A stretch of DNA of 64,000 bases. Source: Caenorhabditis remanei (taxonomy: Eukaryota; Nematoda; Chromadorea; Rhabditida; Rhabditidae). The position numbers and the translations under genes are program-made. The notes beneath the pieces are model-generated. The model ran no database searches, had not been told where the DNA came from, and worked only from the letters and a program-made list of their open reading frames with translations. The DNA is taken from the NCBI RefSeq assembly GCF_010183535.1, contig NC_071332.1, positions 3,782,001-3,846,000 on the forward strand. Direction: 5' to 3'. Of the stretch, positions 33,956 through 43,754 are shown piece after piece; the first letter of the stretch is position 1; each line of letters starts with the position of its first letter.

Positions 33956-34498
33956 CATACTTGTCACGGGCCGGGCCGGGCCGGGCCGGGCCGGGCCGGG
34001 CCCGCTAAAAAAATCTTCCGGCCCGGCCCAGCCCGGCCCGGCCCGGCCCGGCCCGGGCTGGCCCGGCCCGGCCCGGGCTGGCCCGTCAAAATATTGAAAA
34101 AAAAATTTTTAGTCGTTTTCCCATTGTTCTTTCGTTTACTACTTCATGGCAAACATATTATTGATTAGAAATTATAAAATGACAACAAGTGAAAACGAAA
34201 ATTGTCAGAATAAGTTATTTTGTCTCTATAAACTTTGAGCCTCTCAAAGTCTCTGTGATAATCAGCCGATGATCAGAATCAGGATCAAGACCTTGCTGGA
34301 GGCTTCTGAAAGTAGTCTTATCGAATCCCCCGACCTCGATTTAGTATAAACCGAAGAAAAAATTTAATTTCCAAGACTTTCAATTCTATTTTTCAAAAAT
34401 AATTTTTTGCTGCGGGCCCTGCGGGCCGGCCCGGGCCCTGAAATTTTCAGCGGGCTCAAACGGGCCGGCCCGGGCCGGCCCGTGATTTGACAAGTATG
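33956..34498. mobile_element. hAT-like MITE, CATACTTGTCAA family, copy 3
   Basis: The ends are CATACTTGTCACGGGCC and GGCCCGTGATTTGACAAGTATG (the latter at 34477-34498). They are flanked by a perfect 8-bp target duplication, CGTTATAT, at 33948-33955 and 34499-34506. At 543 bp it is the longest of the three. Next to the left end is an expanded (GGGCC)n / (GGCCC)n foldback at 33967-34084. The middle is ordinary AT-rich DNA with no open frame of note. Confidence 0.88.
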
Positions 34499-34509
34499 CG
34501 TTATATGAA

Positions 34510-35095
34510 GATGACCAGTGATTAGTAGAGAAACTGAACATTATTTTTCCTATTTTATTTTTAGAACTTTCCATATGATTCCTGAATCCCTATTCCCTAT
34601 TTCCTGTCCCTCTCAACCAAAATTTTTTCAATTTTTCGGTTTTATTTTCTCAGTTTCCCATCTAGCCAGGATAATCCTCTCCGAGAAGCTCCGAGCACCG
34701 ATTAGCCAGGGGTACGGTACTTTTATTGCCGCCGCGCATATTTTATTGAGAAAACGACGTTTTACTATTACGAATTCCTTTTTTTTTACTTTTTTTCTCG
34801 AAAATCCACCACAACCGTAAAACGTTTTTATTGGTTTTTTTGGGAGGGGGGAATCTTAGATGACGTGAGTTTTTTTTCGGAGAGAAAAAAGAAGAAGAGT
34901 CGAAAATGAGTAAGGTGGGAAATTGATGAGTTGGTGTGGTCGGTGTGACCCAAAATAACTTTTTGTACCAGAATAATAATAATGAAAAAGTAGAGTCGAA
35001 CATAAAAACTGAATAGAATCAGATTGAGCTTTGACACCAAGAAAGGGAAAACAAATGGGGGGAATCATAATCGGTCACACTTGGAGAGAGAAGTG
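34510..35095. other. spacer, no gene seen
   Basis: AT-rich spacer with a G-rich patch near 34845. The open frames here are low complexity. Nothing else was recognised. Confidence 0.4.
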
Positions 35096-35104
35096 GAACC
35101 GCTT

Positions 35105-36545
35105 GAAAAACACATAAAAAACACAGCTTGTGGTAAAAAAAACACAATTTCCAAAAACCACAACTTGTGGTAACACACGCACACACATACACACCCCGTG
35201 AATACACAAATTGTGGTTAGAAACACAAATTGTGACAAAAACACAATTTGTGGTTAAAACACACGATTTCCAAAAAACACAACTTGTAGTAAAAAACACA
35301 CCTTGTGGTAAAAAACACACGATTTCCAAAAAACACAACTTGTGGTAGCACACGCTCACTTACGTACACACACACACCCGCACACACACACAACTTGTTG
35401 TAAAAACACAACTTGTTGTAAAAACACAACTTGTGGTTAAAACACAACTTGTGGTTAAAAACACAACTTGTTGTAAAAACACAAATTGTTGTAAAAACAC
35501 AACTTGTTGTAAAAACACAACTTGTTGTAAAAACACAACTTGTTGTAAAAACACAACTTGTTGTAAAACACAACTTGTTGTAAAACACAACTTGTTGTAA
35601 AAACACAACTTGTTGTAAAAACACAACTTGTTGTAAAAACACAACTTGTTGTAAAAACACAACTTGTTGTAAAAACACAACTTGTTGTAAAAACACAACT
35701 TGTTGTAAAAACACAACTTGTTGTAAAAACACAACTTGTTGTAAAAACACAACTTGTTGTAAAAACACAACTTGTGGCAATATAACACACGATTTCCATT
35801 AAAAAAAAACACAATTTGTTGTAAAAAACACACCTTGTTGTAAGAAACACACGATTTCAAAAATCAGATGATTTCCGAAAAAAACACAACTTGTTGAAAA
35901 AAAACACAACTTGTTGTAAAAACACAACTTGTGGCAATATAACACACGATTTCCATAAAAAAACACAATTTGTTGTAAAAAACACACCTTGTTGTAAGAA
36001 ACACACGATTTCAAAAATCAGATGATTTCCGAAAAAAACACAACTTGTTGAAAAAAAACACAACTTGTTGTAAAAAACACAAGATTTTCGCAAAAAACAC
36101 AACTTGTGGTAGAAACACACAATTTTAAAACACACGATTTCAAAAACCACAACTTGTGGTAGCACACGCTCACTTACGTACACACACACACACCCGCACA
36201 CACAAACAATTTGTTGAAAAACCACAACTTGTTGAAAAAAAACACAGCTGGTGGTAAAAAACACACGATTTCCAAAAAAACACAACTTGTGGTAAAAAAA
36301 CACATAATTTCCAAAAAGGCCACACAACTTGTTGTAAAAACCCAACTTGTTGAAAAACCACAACTTGTTGAAAAAAACACAGCTGGTGGTAAAAAACACA
36401 CGATTTCCAAAAAAAACACAAGTTGTGGCAAAAAACACAACTTGTGGTAAAAAAACACATAATTTCCAAAAAGGCCACACAACTTGTTGTAAAAACACAA
36501 CTTGTGGTAAAAACACACCTTGTGGTAAAAAACACACGAATTTCA
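35105..36545. repeat. 18-bp minisatellite ACAACTTGTTGTAAAAAC
   Basis: A core of about 20 nearly identical 18-bp units (ACAACTTGTTGTAAAAAC) spans 35385-35780. Around it are variant units (ACAACTTGTGGTAAAAA, ACACGATTTCCAAAAAACAC) and two higher-order duplications: about 35755-35900 recurs at 35920-36060, and about 36180-36310 recurs at 36335-36480. Because 18 is a multiple of three, long open frames encoding (VVFLQQ)n appear on the minus strand (for example 35217-35780 and 35857-36573). They are artefacts of the array. Each unit has a small ACAA...TTGT inverted repeat. Confidence 0.9.
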
Positions 36546-36549
36546 TCGG

Positions 36550-37340
36550 CAGTCCAATAGAGCGCGTTTTCATCCCACTTTTTTTCTAGTCTCCAGTACT
36601 TTAAAGGTCACAATTATTCACATATACGTATATTTTTCTCTCATATTTTCATATTTGCACCTGCTGAATAATTCTCGAATTCAGTTCATTTTCTTCTCCC
36701 ATTTTTCCCACACACTTCAACAATAGTCTCCTTTTGAAAAAATATCGTGTAGATCAAATTTAAAGTTATGTCATGGTGGCCTAGCTATCGGATCCCAGGC
36801 CTAGAAATCCAACTTTTGGAATTCTAGGCTACTAAGAATACATTTTTTCCATGAATACCCGAAATACCCGGAATGATTACTGATATGTGCGCTCTGCAGA
36901 TGGTTTTTGTGCATAACAGGAAATAAAATAGCCCCTCTAGACACCTTTTGTATTTTTTCTCTTCTCCTTATGATGTCTGACTTTTCCCCCCTCTTTTGTT
37001 GGACACTTTTCCACTTTTTTGTTGTCAAATTGTTCAAATTTGTGTGCATTTTCGATTATATCTCGTACTTTTTTTCCGTTTAAAAGTGTGAATGGAGTTC
37101 TTCATTTGATGCGGTTCTCACATTCATTTTGTCTTATGAATCTATCCGCCCTCTAGATATCTCGAAAAAAGGAGATTAGTGGATAGATGGAATAGGAGTA
37201 ATCAGAATGGCTATTCATATCATTTGGTTATTGAAACCTTACAATAGGAAAGGAGCGGGGGGGGGATTTGTGTTGAAAGGGGGGAATGTCAATAGGTAGA
37301 ACTTGAATGGTGGAAAAAGTCAAAGTTCAGATAGTTGATC
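36550..37340. other. spacer, no gene seen
   Basis: AT-rich spacer with a G-run at 37256-37267. No splice-bounded open frame and no repeat family member was recognised. Confidence 0.4.
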
Positions 37341-37344
37341 GGAT

Positions 37345-38390
37345 CAAATATGGTGCATCGAAACCAATATTGATCTGCACCGATCTAAATATGGTGCATC
37401 GGATCAAATATTATAAATTCACAACACTGCGCCGCATGGCTTTGAAGGCGCATCTAATTTATTAGAAATTTCGCGGAATGGTCTCGTAGTTGAAAAAGAT
37501 CAAATACCGTTTTTTCGAGCTTTACAGGTCTAAAAATAAATGCAAATAATGTTTTTCGCTTCGGGACCATTTTGAACAAATTAGATGCGCAGATATGATG
37601 CATCGGACCAAATATGGTGCATCGCCGGGGCATTGGTCTTAGAATGGCGCACAGGTCAAAAATAAATTTGAGAATATGGTGCATCGACTCTGGTATAAGG
37701 GACGTCTACTCCATTATGGGTCAAATTTGGCGCGTCGACCCTCTGTGCCAAAAACCCATTCTAGACCTGCCAGCGGTACATTAACAAATAGCCATCCGAC
37801 TCGTAGCAGGTCAGTGACATAGAACTCACCGAGATCTACATTTTCGTATATTTTTCTGCTCATGATATTGAGTTTGAAGCGAGTTAAGCGCTGGTCCGGT
37901 TTGCAATTAGTTTTTTTTTTCAAAAATGAGGCAACCGTCAAAATTTTGAGGGGATCCACCCATTGTGAAACTTTTCGCCTGTAAGAAGACGTACTGACAC
38001 CAATTTTTTGATTTCTTAAAGCCCCAACCTCTCAGAGTGTGGGAATGACTAACTCGCAACTAACATGGTGCATCGACCAAAAAATGTGTTCTTTGTCTAA
38101 AAGTCTGGATATTTTGCGTCAGTAACTAGCACAGTACATTGGTCAGCAAAGACTCTAAAATGACTTATTGACTACACTTTTTCCTATTGTACTCGATAAG
38201 GCGATCCCGGAAGAAAACAACAGTTCACAGGGTCTGATAAAGTGTATTGGTTCTGATGCAATGACCTGTCAATCTGTTCAAAAATGATTCCTTGGCTCTT
38301 GGAGATTTTCCCAAAATATGGTGCATCGGTGCCCATATTGGTCTGTCTGCTCAATTATGGTGCATCGACTAGGAATGGTCTCGTAACTTT
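37345..38390. repeat. ATGGTGCATCG repeat cluster 2
   Basis: Plus-strand copies of ATGGTGCATCG occur near 37350, 37390, 37615, 37676, 38063, 38319 and 38358, plus looser ones (GATGCATCGG, TGGCGCACAGG). The piece 38318-38385 (TATGGTGCATCGGTGCCCAT, TTGGTCTGTCTGCTCAAT, GGAATGGTCTCG) recurs in inverse at 39216-39310. A degenerate right end of the CATACTTGTCAA MITE family lies near 37760-37885. Confidence 0.75.
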
Positions 38391-38898
38391 CCAGAAAAAA
38401 ACAATTTCTAACAATTTCGAGTTCATAAATTCCAAATCTGAAATGAAGTTCTTTGGTTATGACCCGTCAAACGTTTCCTTGTTAGACGCTTCGGCTCCTC
38501 TAACCAAGCAATGGATCACAAAACCATCAAATCCCTTCTCTTATCCTTAAACCGATAATCTCTTACCGTACCCATTATCTATCCACTTTACACGTCACAA
38601 TCAGAATCTCATTATCTTTGTGATAAATCGACCACGCTCTACCGAACTTCTCAGTAGATCAAGACCTCTGCTCACCAAGATCACAAGACACTGTGTTGTC
38701 AAATTATTAATGATGTAGTACAAACTCTTGGGCAAACAAACAGGAAGTTTTCAACACGTCACTCATCTTTTTCTCCTTTTCTTGGAGTATCCAACCTAAA
38801 ATTTTCGTTTTCCTTTACAAGATCCGGGAAACGAAAAAAAACGAAACGAAAATTAGAGGTGTGTGTGTTTTGATGGTTTTTTTGTTTTGTTTTTGCAG

Positions 38899-39259
38899 GA
38901 TGGCTTCCTGGTTTGCTTGCCATCGATTTTAAGAGTATCAATTCGAAATCCTTCCAGAAGATTATCAAGAGAAGAGAGGAAACTGTACTTGTTCGAGATA
39001 ATGGGTCTTCTATTCGGGTTTTTGTGTTTTTCTGGAAATTGGATGTGGCGTGGGTCGGGAAGGTGTTCCGGGGAATAATATGACGGTTTTGTGCTATAGA
39101 GAAGGTGCCAGGACGAGACCGATTTGCTTCTGAAAAAATGCGCGGGAAGTCAAATCGTGCTTATTATAGACGATGGTCAGATTGGATCCGTTGCATTATT
39201 TTCTGTGGCTGGAGAAGTTTCGAGACCATTCCTGAATTAATTTTTATGGTCGATGCACC
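38899..39259 (+). pseudogene. possible coding remnant, unknown family
   Basis: After a good acceptor (TGTTTTTGCAG, ending 38898), a frame starting with TGG at 38901 is open for about 119 codons with a single TGA at 39081-39083. It reads LLAIDFKSINSKSFQKIIK, REETVLVRDNGSSIRVFVF and, after the stop, YRRWSDWIRCIIFCGWRSF. The composition looks protein-like, but a second frame is also open for the first 60 codons and no family is recognised. It lies between inverted copies of a GTGCATCG-containing repeat, so it may be a captured or decayed exon. Confidence 0.25.
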
Positions 39260-39485
39260 ATAAATGAGCAGGCAGACCAATATTGGTTCCGATGCACCAT
39301 ATTTGGACCGATGCACCATATGTGGGCCGATGCACCATATTTGGTTTCGATGCACCATAATTGAGCAGACAGACCGATATTGTTACCGATGCACCATAAT
39401 TGAACCGATGCACCATATTTGGAGCAATGTTCGCCATGTTTCGGCCAATGCACCATATTGGTACCGATGCACCATATTTGGGCGT
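39216..39485. repeat. CGATGCACCAT tandem cluster (inverse orientation)
   Basis: Eight or so copies of CGATGCACCATA, the complement of the ATGGTGCATCG motif, with many spaced at about 19-20 bp (CGATGCACCATATTTGGAC type). Here alone the motif is truly tandem. The outer part mirrors 38318-38385. Confidence 0.85.
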
Positions 39486-40240
39486 TAGGATAGTGAGGCT
39501 GTTCACGGAACTCTGAAAATAATCGGTTTACAAAAAGTTTTGACTCGTGGTTTTTATGATCTACATATGATGATAGCCATTTTTGAGCCGATGCATCATA
39601 ATGTGATCATGGTTGTGACATTCCAATTAAAGAAAGAAATTCCGGTTTTTTAAAACCGCGTTGCCTCGCAAAGAAAATTTCAACCATGCTGAACATGATA
39701 TGTTTCAAAAAGATTTGAAAAATCTTTCGAAAAAATTGTTTTTCTGCAAACTAAAGCCCGTTCCCCCTGGGATTATTAATGAGAAACGTTCGTCATTTGT
39801 ATCATTTTGACATTATCCCCCCTTCCCTTATCCCTGAAGTCTTAGTTTCAGAAAGGGGAAGAAGAAAATCTGTCTAGGTTTATGATGTAACGAAACATTC
39901 CGGAACGGGACAAAATCTTAGGGCAAAGATTAGAAGGGAGGAATGATTACTGATCTGATTAGAATAATTTTTCTATAAACCAAGAGAAAATGTTTTCAAG
40001 GACAACTTAGCGACCAATTTTGAGATGACCCATATCACTACACATTCTATAATTTTTATTTTTTCTCTGGGTAGATCAAAACGGTTTTCATATTTCAAAA
40101 TTGATGAATAGTGAGTGAAATTGAGTCAGTTTCAAGTGGGTTTTAGAGCGATTCACCGACTTCTGAAGATTTTCGAAAATTTTGCTGAAAATTGACCAAC
40201 TTTTAGAGATTGTAACTCAGTCCTATTATGGCCATTCACT

Positions 40241-40413
40241 GTGTAGATCAAATCTTGATCTCCATTTTTGTAGTTGACAACTTTTTGATAGCTCCTCACG
40301 CTGCGTCTCCTTGTGGTGACGTCATCATCTTGCAAGCTTCATATCTCACAAGCGTGAGTAGCTATCAAAAAGTTGTCAACTACAAAAATGGATGATTATG
40401 TCTGATCTACACA
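40241..40413. repeat. F1 foldback repeat, short core
   Basis: The left arm is GTGTAGATCAAATCTTGATC to GATAGCTCCTCACG, and the right arm runs from CACAAGCGTGAGTAGCTATC to TGATCTACACA. The core is reduced to GCTGCGTCTCCTTGTGGTGA plus a CGTCATC. A longer copy with the same TCCTTGTGGTGACGTCA core is at 46482-46726. Confidence 0.75.
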
Positions 40414-40802
40414 AAAAATATAAATTTGGAATTGTGGGACAACATGGGACGAAGCTACGGTATGTTAAAGTTGATCAATTTCCCATGTCCTCATTAACCA
40501 TCTAGACAACGAACTTCTCGCTCACTTTTTTTCTCACGATCCGACTCATTTCCTTATTTCCTTCTCTTTTCCCTTTTTTTCTTTTTGTATTCCAATTTTT
40601 CGTTTTCCGCTCAAAAAAAAAATAAGTCACTCCGAATCTCAACACCAATCCGTCACCATCTGAAGAAATCTCATCCGTCTTTCTTTCTTATTTTCGCATT
40701 TTCGCTTTTCCAACAAAAATTTTATAGTTTCCTATGGTAACTCCGTTTTGGCTTGTGACCCTAGTTTAGTAAGACAACCTCCCAGAGTCATCAGTTACAG
40801 TA

Positions 40803-40810
40803 TGACGTCA
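40803..40810. promoter_or_regulatory. CRE-type palindrome upstream of flp-6
   Basis: TGACGTCA, the full cAMP-response-element palindrome, lies 300 bp upstream of the flp-6 start codon. TGACGTCA also occurs inside some F1 repeats in this window (near 40315, 45100 and 46630), so it may be coincidental. Confidence 0.3.
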
Positions 40811-41109
40811 TTCTTTCTTAAATCCGATTATCCCAGTGGAGAAAAGGGCGGAGAGAAGGCAGAGAGAGGAATACCTTCAACAGCTTGGCCCCGCCCACTT
40901 TGGCTCCGGCTCTTTTTCTCCTCCCCATCTCAAGTCGGCCATTCAGTCGGACGGAGCGCACACCGACGTCTTCTTCTTCTTCTTTTTTTTCCGAAAAAAG
41001 ATAATCCATTTATTTTTTTCCATATTTTTTGTCCATCTCAGGATAGGTGCTACCTTTATGTCTTCCTTTTTTAAGAAAAGTCCACCTACAGTACCCTTAT
41101 TCCAGAAAC

Positions 41110-43250
41110 ATGAACTCTCGTGGGTTGATCTTGATGCTCGGCATCGTCATCGCTGTGGTCCTCGCCCAGCAGGATGCAGGAGGTAAGCTTATATTAAATA
41201 TTAAAATAAAAACAAAAAAAGTTTCTCCCCGGCCGGGAATTGAACCCGGGTCTCGCATGTGACAGACGCGGATACTCACCACTATACTACCGAGGACACG
41301 GGAGAACACAACCCCACGGGGCGTATATGAAGGGGGGGGGGGGAGCAACCGGGAGAGGCGCGGGAAGGGAAAGAGAAGAGACAAGTGCGCTCTACGGCAC
41401 AAATTACAGTTTTTTGAATTTTTTTTAAATTTTCAAAATTTTCAAAACTTTCAGAAATGGAGAAACGCAAATCGGCGTACATGCGTTTCGGACGGTCAGA
41501 CGGCGGGAATCCGATGGAGAAACGGAAGAGTGCGTACATGCGTTTCGGAAAGAGAAGCGGTGGTGACCTCGAAGAAGTTGATGAGACTGGAAATGATATG
41601 CAAATGATGGAGAAGAGGAAGTCCGCCTACATGAGGTTTGGTTTTTCACCTCATTCATATATCTAGAATAAGTAGCAAGTTGTTATTGCAGATTCGGCAA
41701 GCGATCGGCGCTTCCAGAAGAGGACGTGATGAGTGCGGAGAAGAGGAAAAGTGCCTACATGAGGTTAGTCATAAGAATTATGAATATGTAAATTATCTAG
41801 AAATGTTTCCAGATTCGGAAAGCGGTCGGCTGTGGAGATGGATGAGGGAGAAGTGCAAGACGCTCACGACCTCTTCAAGAGAAAATCGGCTTACATGAGG
41901 TAAGGGGACACAACTTTTTGACAAGGGGGTCATTCATTTCATTCATTTCTAAGTTGACACACAAAACAACTTCATGTTGATGATGAGGAGGAAGAGAGTA
42001 GTGTTTCTAAAAGAAGAGGGAACTTGTTCTGAGTGGAAGGGGGACTCGTTTTGTTTTTGGTTGGTTTTGCTAGTGGTTTTTTGAGGATTTTTACAATTTC
42101 TTGGAATTCTAGCTGGTATTAGGTTAGATATTTGAAATCTTTGTAAAATTTTTATAAAAAATCGACGAGACTCTCGTTTTTGTTCATTTAGAGAAGCTTT
42201 TGTTCAAGGGTGTGTTCAAGTTGTTTTAAGCCGCCTTTACGGTTTTCTTTCATATCTCGCTACCGTGTAGCCCTACCTAAAAACAAAATAAATTTTTGGG
42301 TTTGTGATAAAATTTTAAGTGTACATGATACCTTTTTGGTTAAATTAGACCGAATTTTCCCGGGTGGCCAAATGGTCAATGTGTTCAACTTGTTCGAACA
42401 CATTGACCATTTGAGTCGCCTCACAAAGTTGGTCATGGTTTTGCTGTCGTATCTCAATACTATGTAGTCCTACTTAAAAATAAAAAGAATTTTTGAATTC
42501 CTGGTAAAATTTTGAGTCTATATTACTCTCTTTGGTTCAAACTGAACAAATTTTCCCGGATGGCCAAATGGTCAATGTGGACAACCCAGTTAACAAAGTT
42601 TGCCATGTTTTTCTTGTCGTAAGTGGCTTCAATAAAATTCCAGGCAAAAATATATTATATTTTTGGAATCCTGATAAAATTCTGAATCGATTTGACTATC
42701 CAGTTAGTCATTTTGGTAAATTTTCATTGATTTAGAGCATTATTTGTCATTACCACACCATAGTTAAGTTCGAATTTTCGAGCACATCTCATTTTGTTGT
42801 AGATCAAAATTATTTTTCTAAAAACTAAGTAAATTTTTAGAATCTTAATGATAATTTGAAGCGATTCGACCATTCTTAGATCAATTTCTGCGATTTTGAC
42901 CACAATTTTGATCATGTCCGAGTAGTCCTAAGAATCAAGCCATCCAAAGTTTTTTGATCATAACTTTTTTGATTGTTACTTTGGCTGAAAACTAGTCCAA
43001 TTTTTGGAATCCTTATAAAATTTCGAATCGATTTGACCATTTATAAGCTATTTTAAACTCATTTTCAAATATTTTGACCCCAGTTTGTTTCTTCCGCTCC
43101 ACCGCACTTTCAGTAGAATTCCAGCAAAATTTTATAAATTCCAATTTCAATTCCAGATTCGGAAAACGTTCGGCTGACATGGACGAGGAGGAGCAACAGG
43201 ATCACGATATGGAGAAGAGAAAGTCGGCGTATATGCGTTTCGGACGATAG
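41110..43250 (+). CDS. flp-6: FMRFamide-like neuropeptide precursor, six KSAYMRFG
   Basis: Exons: 41110-41182, 41455-41635, 41692-41763, 41813-41899, 43157-43250; 168 residues plus stop, phases agree. The ATG lies 4 nt after a TTATTCCAG trans-splice-type acceptor. The signal peptide is MNSRGLILMLGIVIAVVLA. Six identical peptides KSAYMRFG follow, each preceded by KR. After the Gly that gives the amide comes KR for copies 2-5, but a single Arg for copies 1 and 6. Spacers are acidic. After KR cleavage and amidation the product is KSAYMRF-amide, the peptide of nematode flp-6, a secreted neuronal signal acting on G-protein-coupled receptors. Introns 2, 3 and 4 each split the Arg codon of a peptide (AG|A). 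Intron 1 contains an antisense tRNA-Asp gene, and intron 4 (1257 nt) a tandem repeat. A poly(A) signal is at 43700. Confidence 0.95.
41225..41296 (-). tRNA. tRNA-Asp (GTC)
   Basis: All 72 bases are identical to 13030-13101: TCCTCGG / CCGGGGA acceptor stem, CTGTCAC anticodon loop (GTC), TAGTATAGTGG A box, GGGTTCAATTCC B box, discriminator G. A T-run (GAAACTTTTTTTG) follows on the minus strand. The gene lies antisense in intron 1 of flp-6, 42 nt past the donor. Flanks beyond a few bases differ from those of the other copy, so the copies are not in a long recent duplication. Confidence 0.95.
42235..43110. repeat. divergent tandem repeat in flp-6 intron 4
   Basis: About five divergent units of 150-190 bp share a pattern like TGTAGTCCTACTTAAAAA, then AATTTTTGGAATCCTGATAA and AATTTTGAATCGATTTGAC. 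The first two also share CGAATTTTCCCGGGTGGCC (or a close form) and AAATGGTCAATGTG. The units start near 42240, 42430, 42610, 42770 and 42950. The array fills most of the 1257-nt intron. Confidence 0.65.
42369..42413. repeat. perfect 18-bp hairpin
   Basis: CAAATGGTCAATGTGTTC at 42369-42386 is exactly complementary to GAACACATTGACCATTTG at 42396-42413, with the 9-base loop AACTTGTTC. It lies in flp-6 intron 4 at the junction of two tandem units. Whether it is folded or processed as RNA is unknown. Confidence 0.8.
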
Positions 43251-43699
43251 ATTGGCTCAACGGAATCCCCCCTGACTCACAATATTTAAATCGTTTTCTT
43301 TTTTCATTTTATCACTCCTTCCGATGATGTTCATCTCCTTTTCTTTTCCCACTTGGATTACTTGACAGACAATTGATGATTTTTTCTCTTTTCTTAACTT
43401 AACAATCTCTCTCTTTTCACATTTTGTTAATCCCCTCCCCCACAAAAAAAAAGATTTCTCTCCTTCTCTCCTTGTCGATTGATAAAGTTTTGCACCGTGT
43501 TTTTCTATTCGATTTTTTTATCTTCTTTTTCTTTTTTTCTTCTCCAGATAAGAGATACGACGCGGACGCCTTGATGTCACCTCGTCGGGATGATATGCTT
43601 GTTACCTTTCGATAACATATGTATGTACGAAAGAACAAAAAATTATGTTCCTGTGGGACAAGGTAACTTGACGTCACTTATATGAATCACTTGACTGAG

Positions 43700-43705
43700 A
43701 ATAAA
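43700..43705 (+). promoter_or_regulatory. flp-6: poly(A) signal, flp-6
   Basis: AATAAA about 450 nt after the flp-6 stop. It is the first clear canonical hexamer downstream, giving a 3' UTR of about 470 nt. Confidence 0.5.
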
Positions 43706-43754
43706 ACATTTCGATTAGCATCTAGTAGGAAATGCGAGGATTCGATTAGCCACA

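Noticed and set aside
36211..36450. Telomere-like or centromere-like array
   Set aside because: The unit does not resemble TTAGGC, and the array is short and interspersed with unique DNA.
35105..36545. CRISPR-like array
   Set aside because: Units are contiguous with no unique spacers, and the DNA is a nematode nuclear genome.
35217..36573. Long minus-strand open frames (187, 166, 131 and 238 codons) reading VVFLQQ/YNKLCF/TTSCVF repeats
   Set aside because: They are three frames of the same 18-bp minisatellite, kept open because the unit is a multiple of three and has no stop. There are no splice or start signals.
41331..41341. Poly-G run near the tRNA in flp-6 intron 1, considered as a regulatory signal
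   Set aside because: Isolated homopolymer in an intron with no further context.
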